In this document: one piece after another, positions 7,560 through 14,627 of the stretch
Layout: each line of letters opens with the position of its first letter
How positions within the stretch are numbered: the first letter of the stretch is position 1
Source of the DNA: Eudoraea sp.
GTDB lineage: Bacteria; Bacteroidota; Bacteroidia; Flavobacteriales; Flavobacteriaceae
Length of the DNA stretch: 19,979 bases
Reading direction: 5' to 3'
Assembly: GCA_013041785.1 (NCBI GenBank)
Contig: JABDRK010000395.1
Location: 1-19,979, forward strand
Made by a program: the position numbers and the translations under genes
Notes under the pieces: model-generated
Databases searched by the model: none
Told to the model about the DNA's origin: nothing
The model's input: only the letters and a program-made list of their open reading frames with translations

Positions 7560-8456
7560 TTAGGATTTTACTGTAGGCCAAAGCGGACTCCGGTAGCCAC
7601 CTGCCTGGGTCATTTCCTGTAATTTAGCCATGGCCTTCTCTTTGTCGTCCATATAGGTTACCCCAAACCACATGCTTTCCGATGGGATTACGGCTACTTT
7701 TGCCTCTTCTTCCTTAAGCATGGCCTGAATGACAAATGGCAGGTAGATTTCCCCTCGCTCCAGGTTTTCCCCTGCATCAATAAAACTTTTGAGGTCTTGG
7801 GTTATACGATCAAAGATCGATGGATGGCATACCCAGAAATTCATACTTACCAGTTCGTCCCCTGTAAAATGCAATCCGGAATCCGTATCCACAATGCTCT
7901 TATCCTGTTTTTCTATTTTCGTGCGTTCCACAACCGACAGCAATTGATGGCCATCCCGTTCACAAACCCCACGGGAAACCGAACCATACTCGGAAAGGGT
8001 ATCTCTCAGGGTATAGGCAACCAAACCAAAAGTATTCTGACCGTTATTTTCTGCAATAAATTCCGCTGCGTTCTGATAGGCATTTTTGCCGTAGTAGTCA
8101 TCCGCATTAATCACGACAAAGGGATTGTTGATCACTTCACGGGCTGTCCAGACGGCATGTGCCGTTCCCCAGGGCTTTGCCCGTTCCCCTTCAAAGGAAA
8201 TTCCTTCCGGGAGATCATCGAGCTGCTGGGCGAGAACATCCAGTTGAATGCCCTCAGGAAGTCTGGGTTCCAGGTAATTTCTTAAAAAATCTACATTATC
8301 TTTTTGGGTAATTACCACAATATGGTCGAAACCATTTTGCAGCGCATCGTAGATGCTGAACTCCATCAGGAATTCTTCCCTGGGCCCAAGGCCGTCAAAC
8401 TGCTTTAGCTTTCCATATCTGCTACCTTTTCCGGCAGCCATCAGTAAAAGTGTCAT
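7560..8456 (-). CDS. Sugar-phosphate nucleotidyltransferase (NTP-transferase family)
   Basis: The 298-residue protein starts with LLLMAAGKGSRYGKLKQ, the nucleotide-binding signature of sugar-1-phosphate nucleotidyltransferases. GTAHAVW (97-103) and FVVINADDYYG (113-123) supply the base contact and the metal-binding Asp. The reaction is NTP plus sugar-1-phosphate giving NDP-sugar plus pyrophosphate, in the cytoplasm. It leads a two-gene operon with the NahK-like kinase, 12 bases downstream, which could supply the sugar-1-phosphate. Nothing in the sequence fixes the sugar or the base. It lacks a GlmU-like left-handed-helix acetyltransferase domain, so it is not a complete GlmU. The gene is divergent from hemN across 149 bases. 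Confidence 0.82.
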   Translation of the reverse strand: MTLLLMAAGKGSRYGKLKQFDGLGPREEFLMEFSIYDALQNGFDHIVVITQKDNVDFLRNYLEPRLPEGIQLDVLAQQLDDLPEGISFEGERAKPWGTAHAVWTAREVINNPFVVINADDYYGKNAYQNAAEFIAENNGQNTFGLVAYTLRDTLSEYGSVSRGVCERDGHQLLSVVERTKIEKQDKSIVDTDSGLHFTGDELVSMNFWVCHPSIFDRITQDLKSFIDAGENLERGEIYLPFVIQAMLKEEEAKVAVIPSESMWFGVTYMDDKEKAMAKLQEMTQAGGYRSPLWPTVKS

Positions 8457-8474
8457 ATGCTCAATTTACGCATG

Positions 8475-8482
8475 CAAAAATA
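8475..8482 (-). promoter_or_regulatory. -7 element for the nucleotidyltransferase-kinase operon
   Basis: On the - strand this reads TATTTTTG, a full match to TAnnTTTG, ending 18 bases before the ATG at 8456. A well-spaced TTG -33 element is not seen (the nearest is only 12 bases away), so strength is uncertain. Confidence 0.5.
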
Positions 8483-8546
8483 GGTTTTACCGGACAATTT
8501 AACCGAAAGCATTCGAGATTTTGCCCGTTTTGTCGGTTGTATAAAC

Positions 8547-8558
8547 TGATTTTTATCA
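8547..8558 (+). promoter_or_regulatory. FNR/CRP-family box upstream of hemN
   Basis: The sequence TGAT-TTTT-ATCA is a perfect inverted repeat with four bases between the arms, the core of the FNR consensus TTGAT-N4-ATCAA. Its centre (8552.5) lies 29.5 bases before the first base of the hemN -7 element. That is about 42 bases before the likely transcription start and fits class II activation. The same geometry occurs upstream of the nos operon. Confidence 0.72.
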
Positions 8559-8563
8559 TTTTT

Positions 8564-8589
8564 TTGAGTACCTAAAGCAACTAGCTTTG
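8564..8589 (+). promoter_or_regulatory. hemN promoter
   Basis: TAGCTTTG at 8582-8589 matches the Bacteroidetes -7 consensus TAnnTTTG in full. A TTG at 8564-8566 is only 15 bases upstream, shorter than the usual 17-23, so the -33 contact looks poor. That fits dependence on an activator bound at 8547-8558. The hemN ATG is at 8606. Confidence 0.65.
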
Positions 8590-8605
8590 TTAGAAACTGC
8601 TAGAT

Positions 8606-9967
8606 ATGCCCAGTTTAATTTCCAAATACAATGTCCCGGGTCCCCGTTATACCAGCTATCCAACAGTGCCGTACTGGGATCTGGATACGTTTTCTGGCAA
8701 GCAGTGGAAAGAAACGCTCAAAGCAAGTTTTGATGAGAGCAATCAGGAGCAGGGGATAAGCGTATATATTCACCTGCCTTTTTGTGAAAGCTTATGTACG
8801 TTTTGCGGCTGCCACAAACGGATTACCAAAAGGCATGAGCTTGAAATGCCCTACATAAAGACGGTACTCAGGGAATGGAGCTTATACTGCGATTTGTTTG
8901 GTTCCCGTCCGGTAATTAAGGAACTGCACTTTGGCGGGGGTACTCCAACTTTTTTTTCGGCAGAACACCTTAAAATGCTGGTTGCGGGTATATTCCGTAG
9001 TGCGGATCGCGCAGAAGATTACGAATTCAGTTTTGAGGGACATCCAAACAATACCACACGCGAGCACATGCAGGTACTTTATGACCTTGGGTTCAGGCGG
9101 GTGAGTTTCGGGATACAGGATTACAGTAAATCAATCCAGCAGGCCATCCATCGTATCCAACCTTATGACAACGTGAAACATGTTACGGATACCGCACGGG
9201 AAATTGGGTATACTTCTGTGGGGCACGACCTGATCTACGGCCTTCCCTATCAGCACCTTAGCCATGTGGAAGCTTCAGTGGTCATGACCAAATCCCTTAT
9301 GCCCGACCGGATAGCATTTTACAGCTATGCTCATGTTCCCTGGGTAAAAGGTAGTGGTCAGCGTGGATTTAATGAATCAGACCTCCCCAGCCCGGAGGAG
9401 AAACAACACGAGTATGAGTGGGGCAGGAAACTCCTCATGGAGGCAGGCTATGAAGAAATTGGAATGGACCATTTTGCCCTGAAAAGTGACAGTCTTTACA
9501 AATCCATGGAAGCCGGCAGCTTACATCGGAATTTTATGGGGTATACCACTTCCAAAACGCAGCTGATGATTGGTTTGGGGGTTTCCAGTATTGGCGACAG
9601 CTGGTATAGTTTTGCTCAAAATGTTAAGAGTCTGGAGGAATACGAACACCTGGTATACAACCAGATCATCCCGATTTACCGGGGGCATATCCTAACCGAA
9701 GAAGACCAAATAATCCGAAAACATATTCTAAACTTAATGTGCAGGTTCCGTACCAGTTGGAAACAGAAGGATCAGCAATTCCCGGAACTTGAGCATGCTT
9801 TGGAAAGATTAGGGGAAATGGAACAGGACGGACTGGTGACCATCTCACCAACCGAATTGATCGTCACGGAGAAGGGGAAACCCTTTATTCGTAACATTTG
9901 TATGGCTTTTGACCTGCGCATGCAGCGGAAAGCACCCCAGACGCAACTATTTTCCATGACCATTTAA
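8606..9967 (+). CDS. hemN: Oxygen-independent coproporphyrinogen III dehydrogenase
   Basis: A 453-residue radical SAM enzyme. It carries the N-terminal HemN hallmark KYNVPGPRYTSYPT (7-20) and the cluster motif CESLCTFCGC (Cys60, Cys64, Cys67 bind the 4Fe-4S cluster). SAM contact is at FGGGTP (109-114). Full length and the N-terminal PGPRYTSYPT element separate it from the haem chaperone HemW. It oxidatively decarboxylates coproporphyrinogen III to protoporphyrinogen IX without O2, so haem can be made under anoxic or microoxic conditions. A universal stress protein gene follows after 31 bases and is probably co-transcribed. The promoter carries an FNR/CRP-type palindrome. Confidence 0.95.
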   Translation: MPSLISKYNVPGPRYTSYPTVPYWDLDTFSGKQWKETLKASFDESNQEQGISVYIHLPFCESLCTFCGCHKRITKRHELEMPYIKTVLREWSLYCDLFGSRPVIKELHFGGGTPTFFSAEHLKMLVAGIFRSADRAEDYEFSFEGHPNNTTREHMQVLYDLGFRRVSFGIQDYSKSIQQAIHRIQPYDNVKHVTDTAREIGYTSVGHDLIYGLPYQHLSHVEASVVMTKSLMPDRIAFYSYAHVPWVKGSGQRGFNESDLPSPEEKQHEYEWGRKLLMEAGYEEIGMDHFALKSDSLYKSMEAGSLHRNFMGYTTSKTQLMIGLGVSSIGDSWYSFAQNVKSLEEYEHLVYNQIIPIYRGHILTEEDQIIRKHILNLMCRFRTSWKQKDQQFPELEHALERLGEMEQDGLVTISPTELIVTEKGKPFIRNICMAFDLRMQRKAPQTQLFSMTI

Positions 9968-9998
9968 AAGTGGTATATTAACTTTAAAATCCTGTATC

Positions 9999-10823
9999 AT
10001 GAAAACGATAATCGTTCCTGTAGATTTTTCCGAACAGTCAGAATATGCCTTAAAGGTCGCCGCATCACTTGCGAAAAAGCACAACTCTGAAATACTGGCC
10101 CTGCATATGCTGGAGCTAAACGAAGCCATGATCTCTTCCTCTGAAGGATTTCACCCGGAACAAACCGTTTTCCTTTTGAAACTTGCTGAAAAGCGGATCA
10201 AGGATTTTCTGGACAAGCCTTATTTGAAGGGAGTCAAAAAAATCAGCCCCATTATTAAGCACTTCAAGGTATTTGGTGAGGTGAATGACGTGGTACAAAG
10301 ACACGGGGCTGATCTTATCGTTATGGGATCACATGGTAGTGACGGACTGAAGGAGATATTTGTAGGGTCCAATGCCGAAAAAGTAGTGCGTCATGCCCAG
10401 ATACCCGTATTGGTGATCAAGGATGATCTGGAAGATTTCAAGGTGGATACGTTTGTATTTGCCTGTGGTTTTAAGGAAGAAAGTGTGGGCGCCTTCCATA
10501 AAGCACATGATTTTGCGAAGAAACTCAATGCTGATTTCCATTTGGTATATATCAATACCCCGGGAGATAACTTCCTGAGTAACCCGGATGCCCGGGAGAA
10601 AATAGCCAGATTTATGGAAAAAGCCGGAGCTGATCTTAAGGTTAATATCTATAACGACTACAGTGTAGAAAAAGGGGTGTTGAATTTTTCTGAAAAAGTC
10701 AAAGCGGATGTGGTGAGTATCCCTACCCACGGTAGGAAAGGCTTATCCCACTTCTTTATGGGCAGCATAGGCGAGGATATTGCCAATCATTCTAAGATTC
10801 CGGTAATTACGTTTAAAATTTAA
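9999..10823 (+). CDS. Universal stress protein, two UspA domains in tandem
   Basis: A 274-residue protein with two fused UspA domains. Domain 1 starts with KTIIVPVDFSEQSEYALKVA and ends with the ATP-binding pattern GSHGSDGLKEIFVGSNAEK. Domain 2 starts near residue 150 and ends with THGRKGLSHFFMGSIGED. Both keep the G-x2-G-x9-G-S/T nucleotide-binding signature, so ATP binding is likely. Such proteins support survival under oxygen or energy limitation; the exact role is unknown. It lies 31 bases after hemN with no terminator between them. A TAACTTTA just upstream is one base off the -7 consensus and could be a weak internal promoter. It ends before a clear bidirectional terminator. Confidence 0.9.
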   Translation: MKTIIVPVDFSEQSEYALKVAASLAKKHNSEILALHMLELNEAMISSSEGFHPEQTVFLLKLAEKRIKDFLDKPYLKGVKKISPIIKHFKVFGEVNDVVQRHGADLIVMGSHGSDGLKEIFVGSNAEKVVRHAQIPVLVIKDDLEDFKVDTFVFACGFKEESVGAFHKAHDFAKKLNADFHLVYINTPGDNFLSNPDAREKIARFMEKAGADLKVNIYNDYSVEKGVLNFSEKVKADVVSIPTHGRKGLSHFFMGSIGEDIANHSKIPVITFKI

Positions 10824-10847
10824 CAGGACCAATATAAATCATGAATC

Positions 10848-10877
10848 AAAAGGGGAAGCTAATAACTTCCCTTTTTT
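10848..10877. terminator. Bidirectional intrinsic terminator between usp and the Rrf2 gene
   Basis: The core stem GGGAAG (10853-10858) pairs with CTTCCC (10866-10871) around a 7-base loop. Flanking A and T runs (about 10848-10851 and 10872-10877) extend it. On the + strand the hairpin runs into TTTTTT. It sits between two convergent genes, so it can stop transcription from both sides. Confidence 0.85.
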
Positions 10878-10888
10878 ATATATACTAA

Positions 10889-11317
10889 CTATTGCAGAAA
10901 GGCTTTCTTGGCCTTCAGGTCACCCGCTAATTGAGCAATTGAAGTTTTTTCTAGTACTTCTAAAAAACGGCTGCGGGAAGAAACTATCCGATGGTGAACA
11001 GGACAGGGTTTCTCCTCATCACAATCTTCCAGGCCCAGAAGGCATGAACTGAATTGTTTTCTACCCTCTACCGCATAGACGATACTTGAAATGGGTAATG
11101 ATTTATTGGTCTCATTTACATAAAACCCTCCTTTGGGGCCACGGGTGGATGAGATTAAATCACGCTTGGACAAATCCTGCAGTAATTTGGCTACGTAGGC
11201 CTGGGGCACCTGTATATGCGAACTTATTTCCTTTACCGTCATCTTACGGGTATCATCGGTATGTAAGGTCAGGTATATCACAGCTTTAAGGGCATATTTT
11301 GAAGAGTTACTGAGCAT
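10889..11317 (-). CDS. Rrf2-family transcriptional regulator with Fe-S cluster ligands
   Basis: A 142-residue winged-helix protein starting MLSNSSKYALKAVIYL, the usual Rrf2 N-terminus. The recognition part is VPQAYVAKLLQDLSKRDLISS and the wing is STRGPKGGFYV. Cysteines 92, 99 and 105 plus His108 are arranged C-x6-C-x5-C-x2-H, close to the [2Fe-2S] site of IscR (C92, C98, C104, H107) and to the NsrR cysteines. A cluster that senses NO, O2 or Fe-S status is therefore likely. It is divergent from the nos operon across 121 bases, which suggests control of nos and of itself. Whether it responds to NO is not shown by sequence alone. Confidence 0.88.
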   Translation of the reverse strand: MLSNSSKYALKAVIYLTLHTDDTRKMTVKEISSHIQVPQAYVAKLLQDLSKRDLISSTRGPKGGFYVNETNKSLPISSIVYAVEGRKQFSSCLLGLEDCDEEKPCPVHHRIVSSRSRFLEVLEKTSIAQLAGDLKAKKAFLQ

Positions 11318-11351
11318 TTGTCAGGGTGTATTTTAGGGTTGCAAATTAAAA

Positions 11352-11365
11352 GGACATTTTTGTCC
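11352..11365. promoter_or_regulatory. Palindrome GGACA-TTTT-TGTCC, candidate Rrf2 operator
   Basis: A perfect inverted repeat with 5-base arms and a 4-base spacer, between the Rrf2 gene and the nos operon. Its centre (11358.5) is 19 bases from the centre of the FNR-type box. It lies just upstream of an imperfect - strand -7 element (TTAATTTG, 11349-11342) that could serve the Rrf2 gene. Assignment to Rrf2 is inference from position. Confidence 0.45.
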
Positions 11366-11368
11366 GAA

Positions 11369-11386
11369 ATATGATATAAATCATAT
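11369..11386. promoter_or_regulatory. FNR/CRP-family box upstream of the nos operon
   Basis: ATATGAT-ATAA-ATCATAT is a perfect inverted repeat with 7-base arms and contains TGAT-N4-ATCA, the FNR core. Its centre (11377.5) is 29.5 bases before the first base of the nos -7 element, the same distance as at hemN. This supports class II activation by an FNR/CRP-family protein under low oxygen. Confidence 0.78.
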
Positions 11387-11406
11387 TATGTAAACGTACT
11401 GCCCGG

Positions 11407-11414
11407 TATTTTTG
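11407..11414 (+). promoter_or_regulatory. -7 element of the nos operon promoter
   Basis: TATTTTTG is a full match to the Bacteroidetes -7 consensus TAnnTTTG. It lies 24 bases before the ATG of the cytochrome c gene. No TTG with normal spacing is seen upstream; that position is close to the FNR-type box, consistent with an activator-dependent promoter. Confidence 0.7.
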
Positions 11415-11438
11415 ACACTAAATTCTAAGCAAATTTAT

Positions 11439-11942
11439 ATGAAAATCTCAATTAAGATTATAGCTACGGCTTGTGCCGTTCTTATGTTATCATGCGGAAG
11501 TAAGGAGGAGAAGAAGAAAGATGGCTTCACCATAGATCGGCAAAAGGCTGAAACCGAAAAGACGGTTGTAACCGAAACCCCCGGAACCAAAGCTTCCGAG
11601 CGGGTTACCCTCGACAATAAAGGGGTCGGACCCATAACTTCACTGTCGCTTAATGAAGAAATTAATACTGAAATGGCGGCTCAGGGGAAAAAGGTCTACG
11701 ATCAGTTGTGCCTGGCCTGTCACCGCATTGGCAAAAAATTCATAGGCCCGGCGCCTAATGGTATTCTGGAAAGAAGAAGCCCTGAATGGGTTATGAACAT
11801 GATCCTGGTACCCGAAAAAATGGTAAAGGATGATCCGCTGGCCAAAGAATTGCTGGTAGAATTTAACGGTTCCCCAATGGCCAATCAGGGGCTTACCGAA
11901 GAACAAGCAAGGGCTGTGCTGGAATATTTTAGAACCCTATAA
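11439..11942 (+). CDS. Monohaem c-type cytochrome lipoprotein, first gene of the nos operon
   Basis: A 167-residue exported protein. The signal peptide ends in the lipobox LMLSC, so Cys19 is probably lipidated after cleavage by signal peptidase II. A charged linker (residues 22-75) leads to a class I cytochrome c domain with the haem-binding motif CLACH (91-95) and a probable axial Met147 in NGSPMANQ. It most likely delivers electrons to the CuA site of NosZ, standing in for the cytochromes of other clade II clusters; this is inferred from position. I chose the ATG at 11439; a TTG at 11412 in the same frame overlaps the -7 element. The next gene starts a few bases after the stop. Confidence 0.88.
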   Translation: MKISIKIIATACAVLMLSCGSKEEKKKDGFTIDRQKAETEKTVVTETPGTKASERVTLDNKGVGPITSLSLNEEINTEMAAQGKKVYDQLCLACHRIGKKFIGPAPNGILERRSPEWVMNMILVPEKMVKDDPLAKELLVEFNGSPMANQGLTEEQARAVLEYFRTL

Positions 11943-11947
11943 TTAAT

Positions 11948-12538
11948 ATGTATATGAAAACAACAACCAAAATGGGATTGTTTTTGGGGACATTTTTCTT
12001 GCTGGTATTTTTTGTCGGCTGTAAAAATGAGGCCAAAACAGGAACTACGAACACCTCTTCCACCCCAACAACTTCGGAAGCAAAAGAACAAGGCCAGGCC
12101 TTTATTGAAGATGATGGGTCTACTCCTAATGTTTTGAATATTGCTATTGGCTCTCCGGACCACACTACACTTGTAGCCGCAGTACAAGCTGCTGATCTTG
12201 AAAATGCACTGGTTAACGCAGGACCCTTGATGGTGTTTGCGCCAACCAATGCGGCATTTGATGCCTTACCTGCAGGGACCGTGGACGATCTTTTAAAACC
12301 TGAAAACAAAGATGCTCTGGCCAACATATTAAAGTATCATGTAACACCGGGTAATTATAGCAAGGAGTTAATAATGAAGTTTAAAAAACTGGGCCAGGCC
12401 AACGACCAGAGTGTAGCCGTTGAGGTTAAAGATGGTGAGGTATATGTAGGCGGGGCTAAGATTATAGCCAGTGTAAAAGCTGGTAATGGCATTGTACACG
12501 TTGTTGACAAAGTAATGTTACCACCGGCAGAAGAATGA
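11948..12538 (+). CDS. FAS1 (fasciclin) domain lipoprotein in the nos operon
   Basis: A 196-residue exported protein. The N-terminal hydrophobic segment ends in FFVGC, so Cys25 is the probable lipidated residue. After a Thr/Ser-rich linker a single FAS1 domain covers about residues 58-195, with the family landmarks TLVAAVQAADL, LMVFAPTNAAFDALPAG, LKYHVTPG and NGIVHVVDKVMLP. FAS1 domains mostly act in adhesion or protein contact; no enzymatic residue is evident. It lies between the cytochrome and nosZ, 5 bases after the former and 19 before the latter, so a role in assembling or holding the N2O reductase complex is possible but unproven. An ATG two codons downstream (11954) may be the real start. 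Confidence 0.87.
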   Translation: MYMKTTTKMGLFLGTFFLLVFFVGCKNEAKTGTTNTSSTPTTSEAKEQGQAFIEDDGSTPNVLNIAIGSPDHTTLVAAVQAADLENALVNAGPLMVFAPTNAAFDALPAGTVDDLLKPENKDALANILKYHVTPGNYSKELIMKFKKLGQANDQSVAVEVKDGEVYVGGAKIIASVKAGNGIVHVVDKVMLPPAEE

Positions 12539-12557
12539 TTCAATTCAACTAAAAACA

Positions 12558-14525
12558 ATGATAAACACGATGAAAAAAATTAAATATTCTACGCTTGCTC
12601 TTTTAGGACTGGCTTTGGTCTTTGCCAGTTGTAATGATGCGGGGAAATCCTCGAATGGGGCATTATCGTCAAGCGCTGCAGAAAAAGTTTATGTAGCCCC
12701 TGGTGAACAAGACGAATACTATGCTTTCCTTTCAGGAGGGTATAGTGGTAACCTAACGGTCTACGGACTTCCTTCAGGACGAATGTTCAAGGAAATACCT
12801 GTATTCTCTCAGTTTCCAACCTCTGGCTATGGTTATTCAGAAGAAACAAAACCAATGCTGAACACTTCTTTTGGGTTTGTTCCCTGGGATGATTTACACC
12901 ACCCGGACATTTCGCAAACCAACGGAGAACTAGATGGCAGATGGGTTTTTGTGAATGGAAACAACACTCCACGTATTGCCAGGGTAAGCCTGAGTACTTT
13001 TGAAACGGAAGAAATCATCGAGGTGCCCAACAGTGCTGGAAATCACAGCTCCTCATTCATTACGGAAAATACTGAATACGTGGTAGCAGGGACCAGGTTC
13101 TCTGTGCCGGTGCCTCAGCGTGATATGCCGATCAATGAATACAAGGGAAATTTCAAAGGGGCGTTATCTTTTATTAGCGTCGCACCGGAAGATGGCCGAA
13201 TGAATCTGGAATTCCAGGTATTGATGCCAGGGTTCAACTATGATCTCTCGCATCCTGGTCGCGGTAAATCTCATGGATGGTTCTTCTTCTCAACCTATAA
13301 CACGGAAGAGGCCAATTCTTTACTGGAGGTCATGGCTTCTCAGAATGACAAGGATTTTATAGCAGCGGTAAACTGGCAGAAAATTGAGGAATATGTAAAA
13401 AATGGAGGGGGTACCAAAATGCCAGCAGAATATGCACATAATGTATATGATGAGGAAAGCCATACTGGAATTTCTACCATGAAAAAAGAAGTTATTACAG
13501 TAGACCCAACTAAGGTGCCAGGGTCTATATATTTCCTTCCTACACCTAAATCACCACACGGTTGTGATGTCAATCCGACGGGCGAGTATATTATTGGTAG
13601 TGGTAAGTTGTCTGCAGATATTACGGTACATTCATTTGATAAAATGTTGGCTGCTATCGAAGGTGAGAAATTTGATGGCGAGGCCTATGGCATTCCTATT
13701 CTCAACTTTGAGGAGGTTCTTGCAGGCACTGTTAAAAGTGGCGGTTTAGGCCCATTACACACCGAGTTTGACGGAAAAGGAAATGCCTATACTACCTTCT
13801 TTATTTCTTCGGAAGTTGTTAAATGGAACGTGGGTACCTGGGAAGTTATCGATAGGAAACCGACCTATTATTCTGTGGGCCATTTGATGATTCCAGGAGG
13901 GAATTCTAGAAAACCTTTTGGAAAGTATGTAGTAGCGATGAATAAGATCACTAAAGACCGTTATTTGCCAACTGGTCCTGAGATGGAGCATTCCGCTCAG
14001 ATTTATGATATTTCAGGCGATAAGATGGAATTGCTTTATGATTTCCCAACACACGGGGAGCCTCATTATGCTGCTGGTTGTCCAGCCGAATTGTTGAAGC
14101 CCAACTCCAAGAAAATATATAGATTGGATGAAAACAAGCATGAGTATGCAACTTTAGGACCAACTGATGCAAGGGTAGAACGACAAGGTAATGAAGTACA
14201 TATCTATATGTCTACCATACGAAGTCATTTTACACCAGATAATATAGAAGGAATCAAAGTAGGGGATAAGGTATATTTCCATATCACCAACCAGGAGCAA
14301 GATTTCGATGTGCCCCACGGTTTCTCAATTATTGGTCAGAATACTTCCGAAATTCTGGTTATGCCAGGGCAGACCAAGACCTCTGTCTGGGAGCCTAAAA
14401 AAGTAGGGGTGTGGCCTTTCTATTGTACTGATTTCTGCTCTGCACTACACCAGGAAATGCAGGGATATGTAAGGGTATCGCCAACTAATTCCAATATTGA
14501 ATTGTCCTGGTCGGTTGGAGAATAA
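12558..14525 (+). CDS. nosZ: Nitrous-oxide reductase, clade II (Sec-dependent), probable lipoprotein
   Basis: The 655-residue enzyme reduces N2O to N2 in the periplasmic space. The beta-propeller holds the CuZ histidine motifs DDLHH (His114, His115), GNHSSS (His163), LSHPGRGKSHGW, PKSPHG, GPLHTEF and THGEPHY. The C-terminal cupredoxin domain has the CuA ligands His587, Cys623, Cys627, His631 and Met634 in CTDFCSALHQEM. The N-terminus has no twin-arginine motif. It is a Sec-type signal ending FASC, so Cys25 may be lipidated, which marks the clade II (atypical) group. A second ATG at 12570 (MKKIKYS) may be the real start. All recognised metal ligands are present, so the enzyme should be active. 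A long hairpin follows its stop codon. Confidence 0.97.
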   Translation: MINTMKKIKYSTLALLGLALVFASCNDAGKSSNGALSSSAAEKVYVAPGEQDEYYAFLSGGYSGNLTVYGLPSGRMFKEIPVFSQFPTSGYGYSEETKPMLNTSFGFVPWDDLHHPDISQTNGELDGRWVFVNGNNTPRIARVSLSTFETEEIIEVPNSAGNHSSSFITENTEYVVAGTRFSVPVPQRDMPINEYKGNFKGALSFISVAPEDGRMNLEFQVLMPGFNYDLSHPGRGKSHGWFFFSTYNTEEANSLLEVMASQNDKDFIAAVNWQKIEEYVKNGGGTKMPAEYAHNVYDEESHTGISTMKKEVITVDPTKVPGSIYFLPTPKSPHGCDVNPTGEYIIGSGKLSADITVHSFDKMLAAIEGEKFDGEAYGIPILNFEEVLAGTVKSGGLGPLHTEFDGKGNAYTTFFISSEVVKWNVGTWEVIDRKPTYYSVGHLMIPGGNSRKPFGKYVVAMNKITKDRYLPTGPEMEHSAQIYDISGDKMELLYDFPTHGEPHYAAGCPAELLKPNSKKIYRLDENKHEYATLGPTDARVERQGNEVHIYMSTIRSHFTPDNIEGIKVGDKVYFHITNQEQDFDVPHGFSIIGQNTSEILVMPGQTKTSVWEPKKVGVWPFYCTDFCSALHQEMQGYVRVSPTNSNIELSWSVGE

Positions 14526-14526
14526 T

Positions 14527-14604
14527 CAGGTTCTAAGGTATATTGGATAAGAATGGAAGAGCGGGCTGTGTAAAAACCTGCCCGCTCTTCCTTATTCCAA
14601 CCTG
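14527..14604 (+). other. Stem-loop between nosZ and the next gene
   Basis: A perfect 12-bp stem, GGAAGAGCGGGC (14555-14566) with GCCCGCTCTTCC (14580-14591), closes a 13-base loop. GAAT/ATTC and CAGGTT (14527-14532)/AACCTG (14599-14604) can extend it. No T-run follows, so it is probably a 3'-end stabiliser, processing site or partial attenuator rather than a full terminator. Confidence 0.8.
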
Positions 14605-14627
14605 AACCAAACGCAAGTTAAAGCACC

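Noticed and set aside
8486..8498. GGACA half-site near hemN as a second Rrf2 operator
   Set aside because: Only one arm is present; the inverted partner TGTCC is missing, so the match is no better than chance.
9978..9986. Separate promoter for the universal stress protein (TAACTTTA)
   Set aside because: It misses the final G of the -7 consensus and has no TTG at the expected distance. Read-through from hemN is simpler.
11412..11438. TTG start for the cytochrome c gene
   Set aside because: It overlaps the -7 element and puts extra polar residues ahead of an otherwise normal lipoprotein signal starting at 11439.
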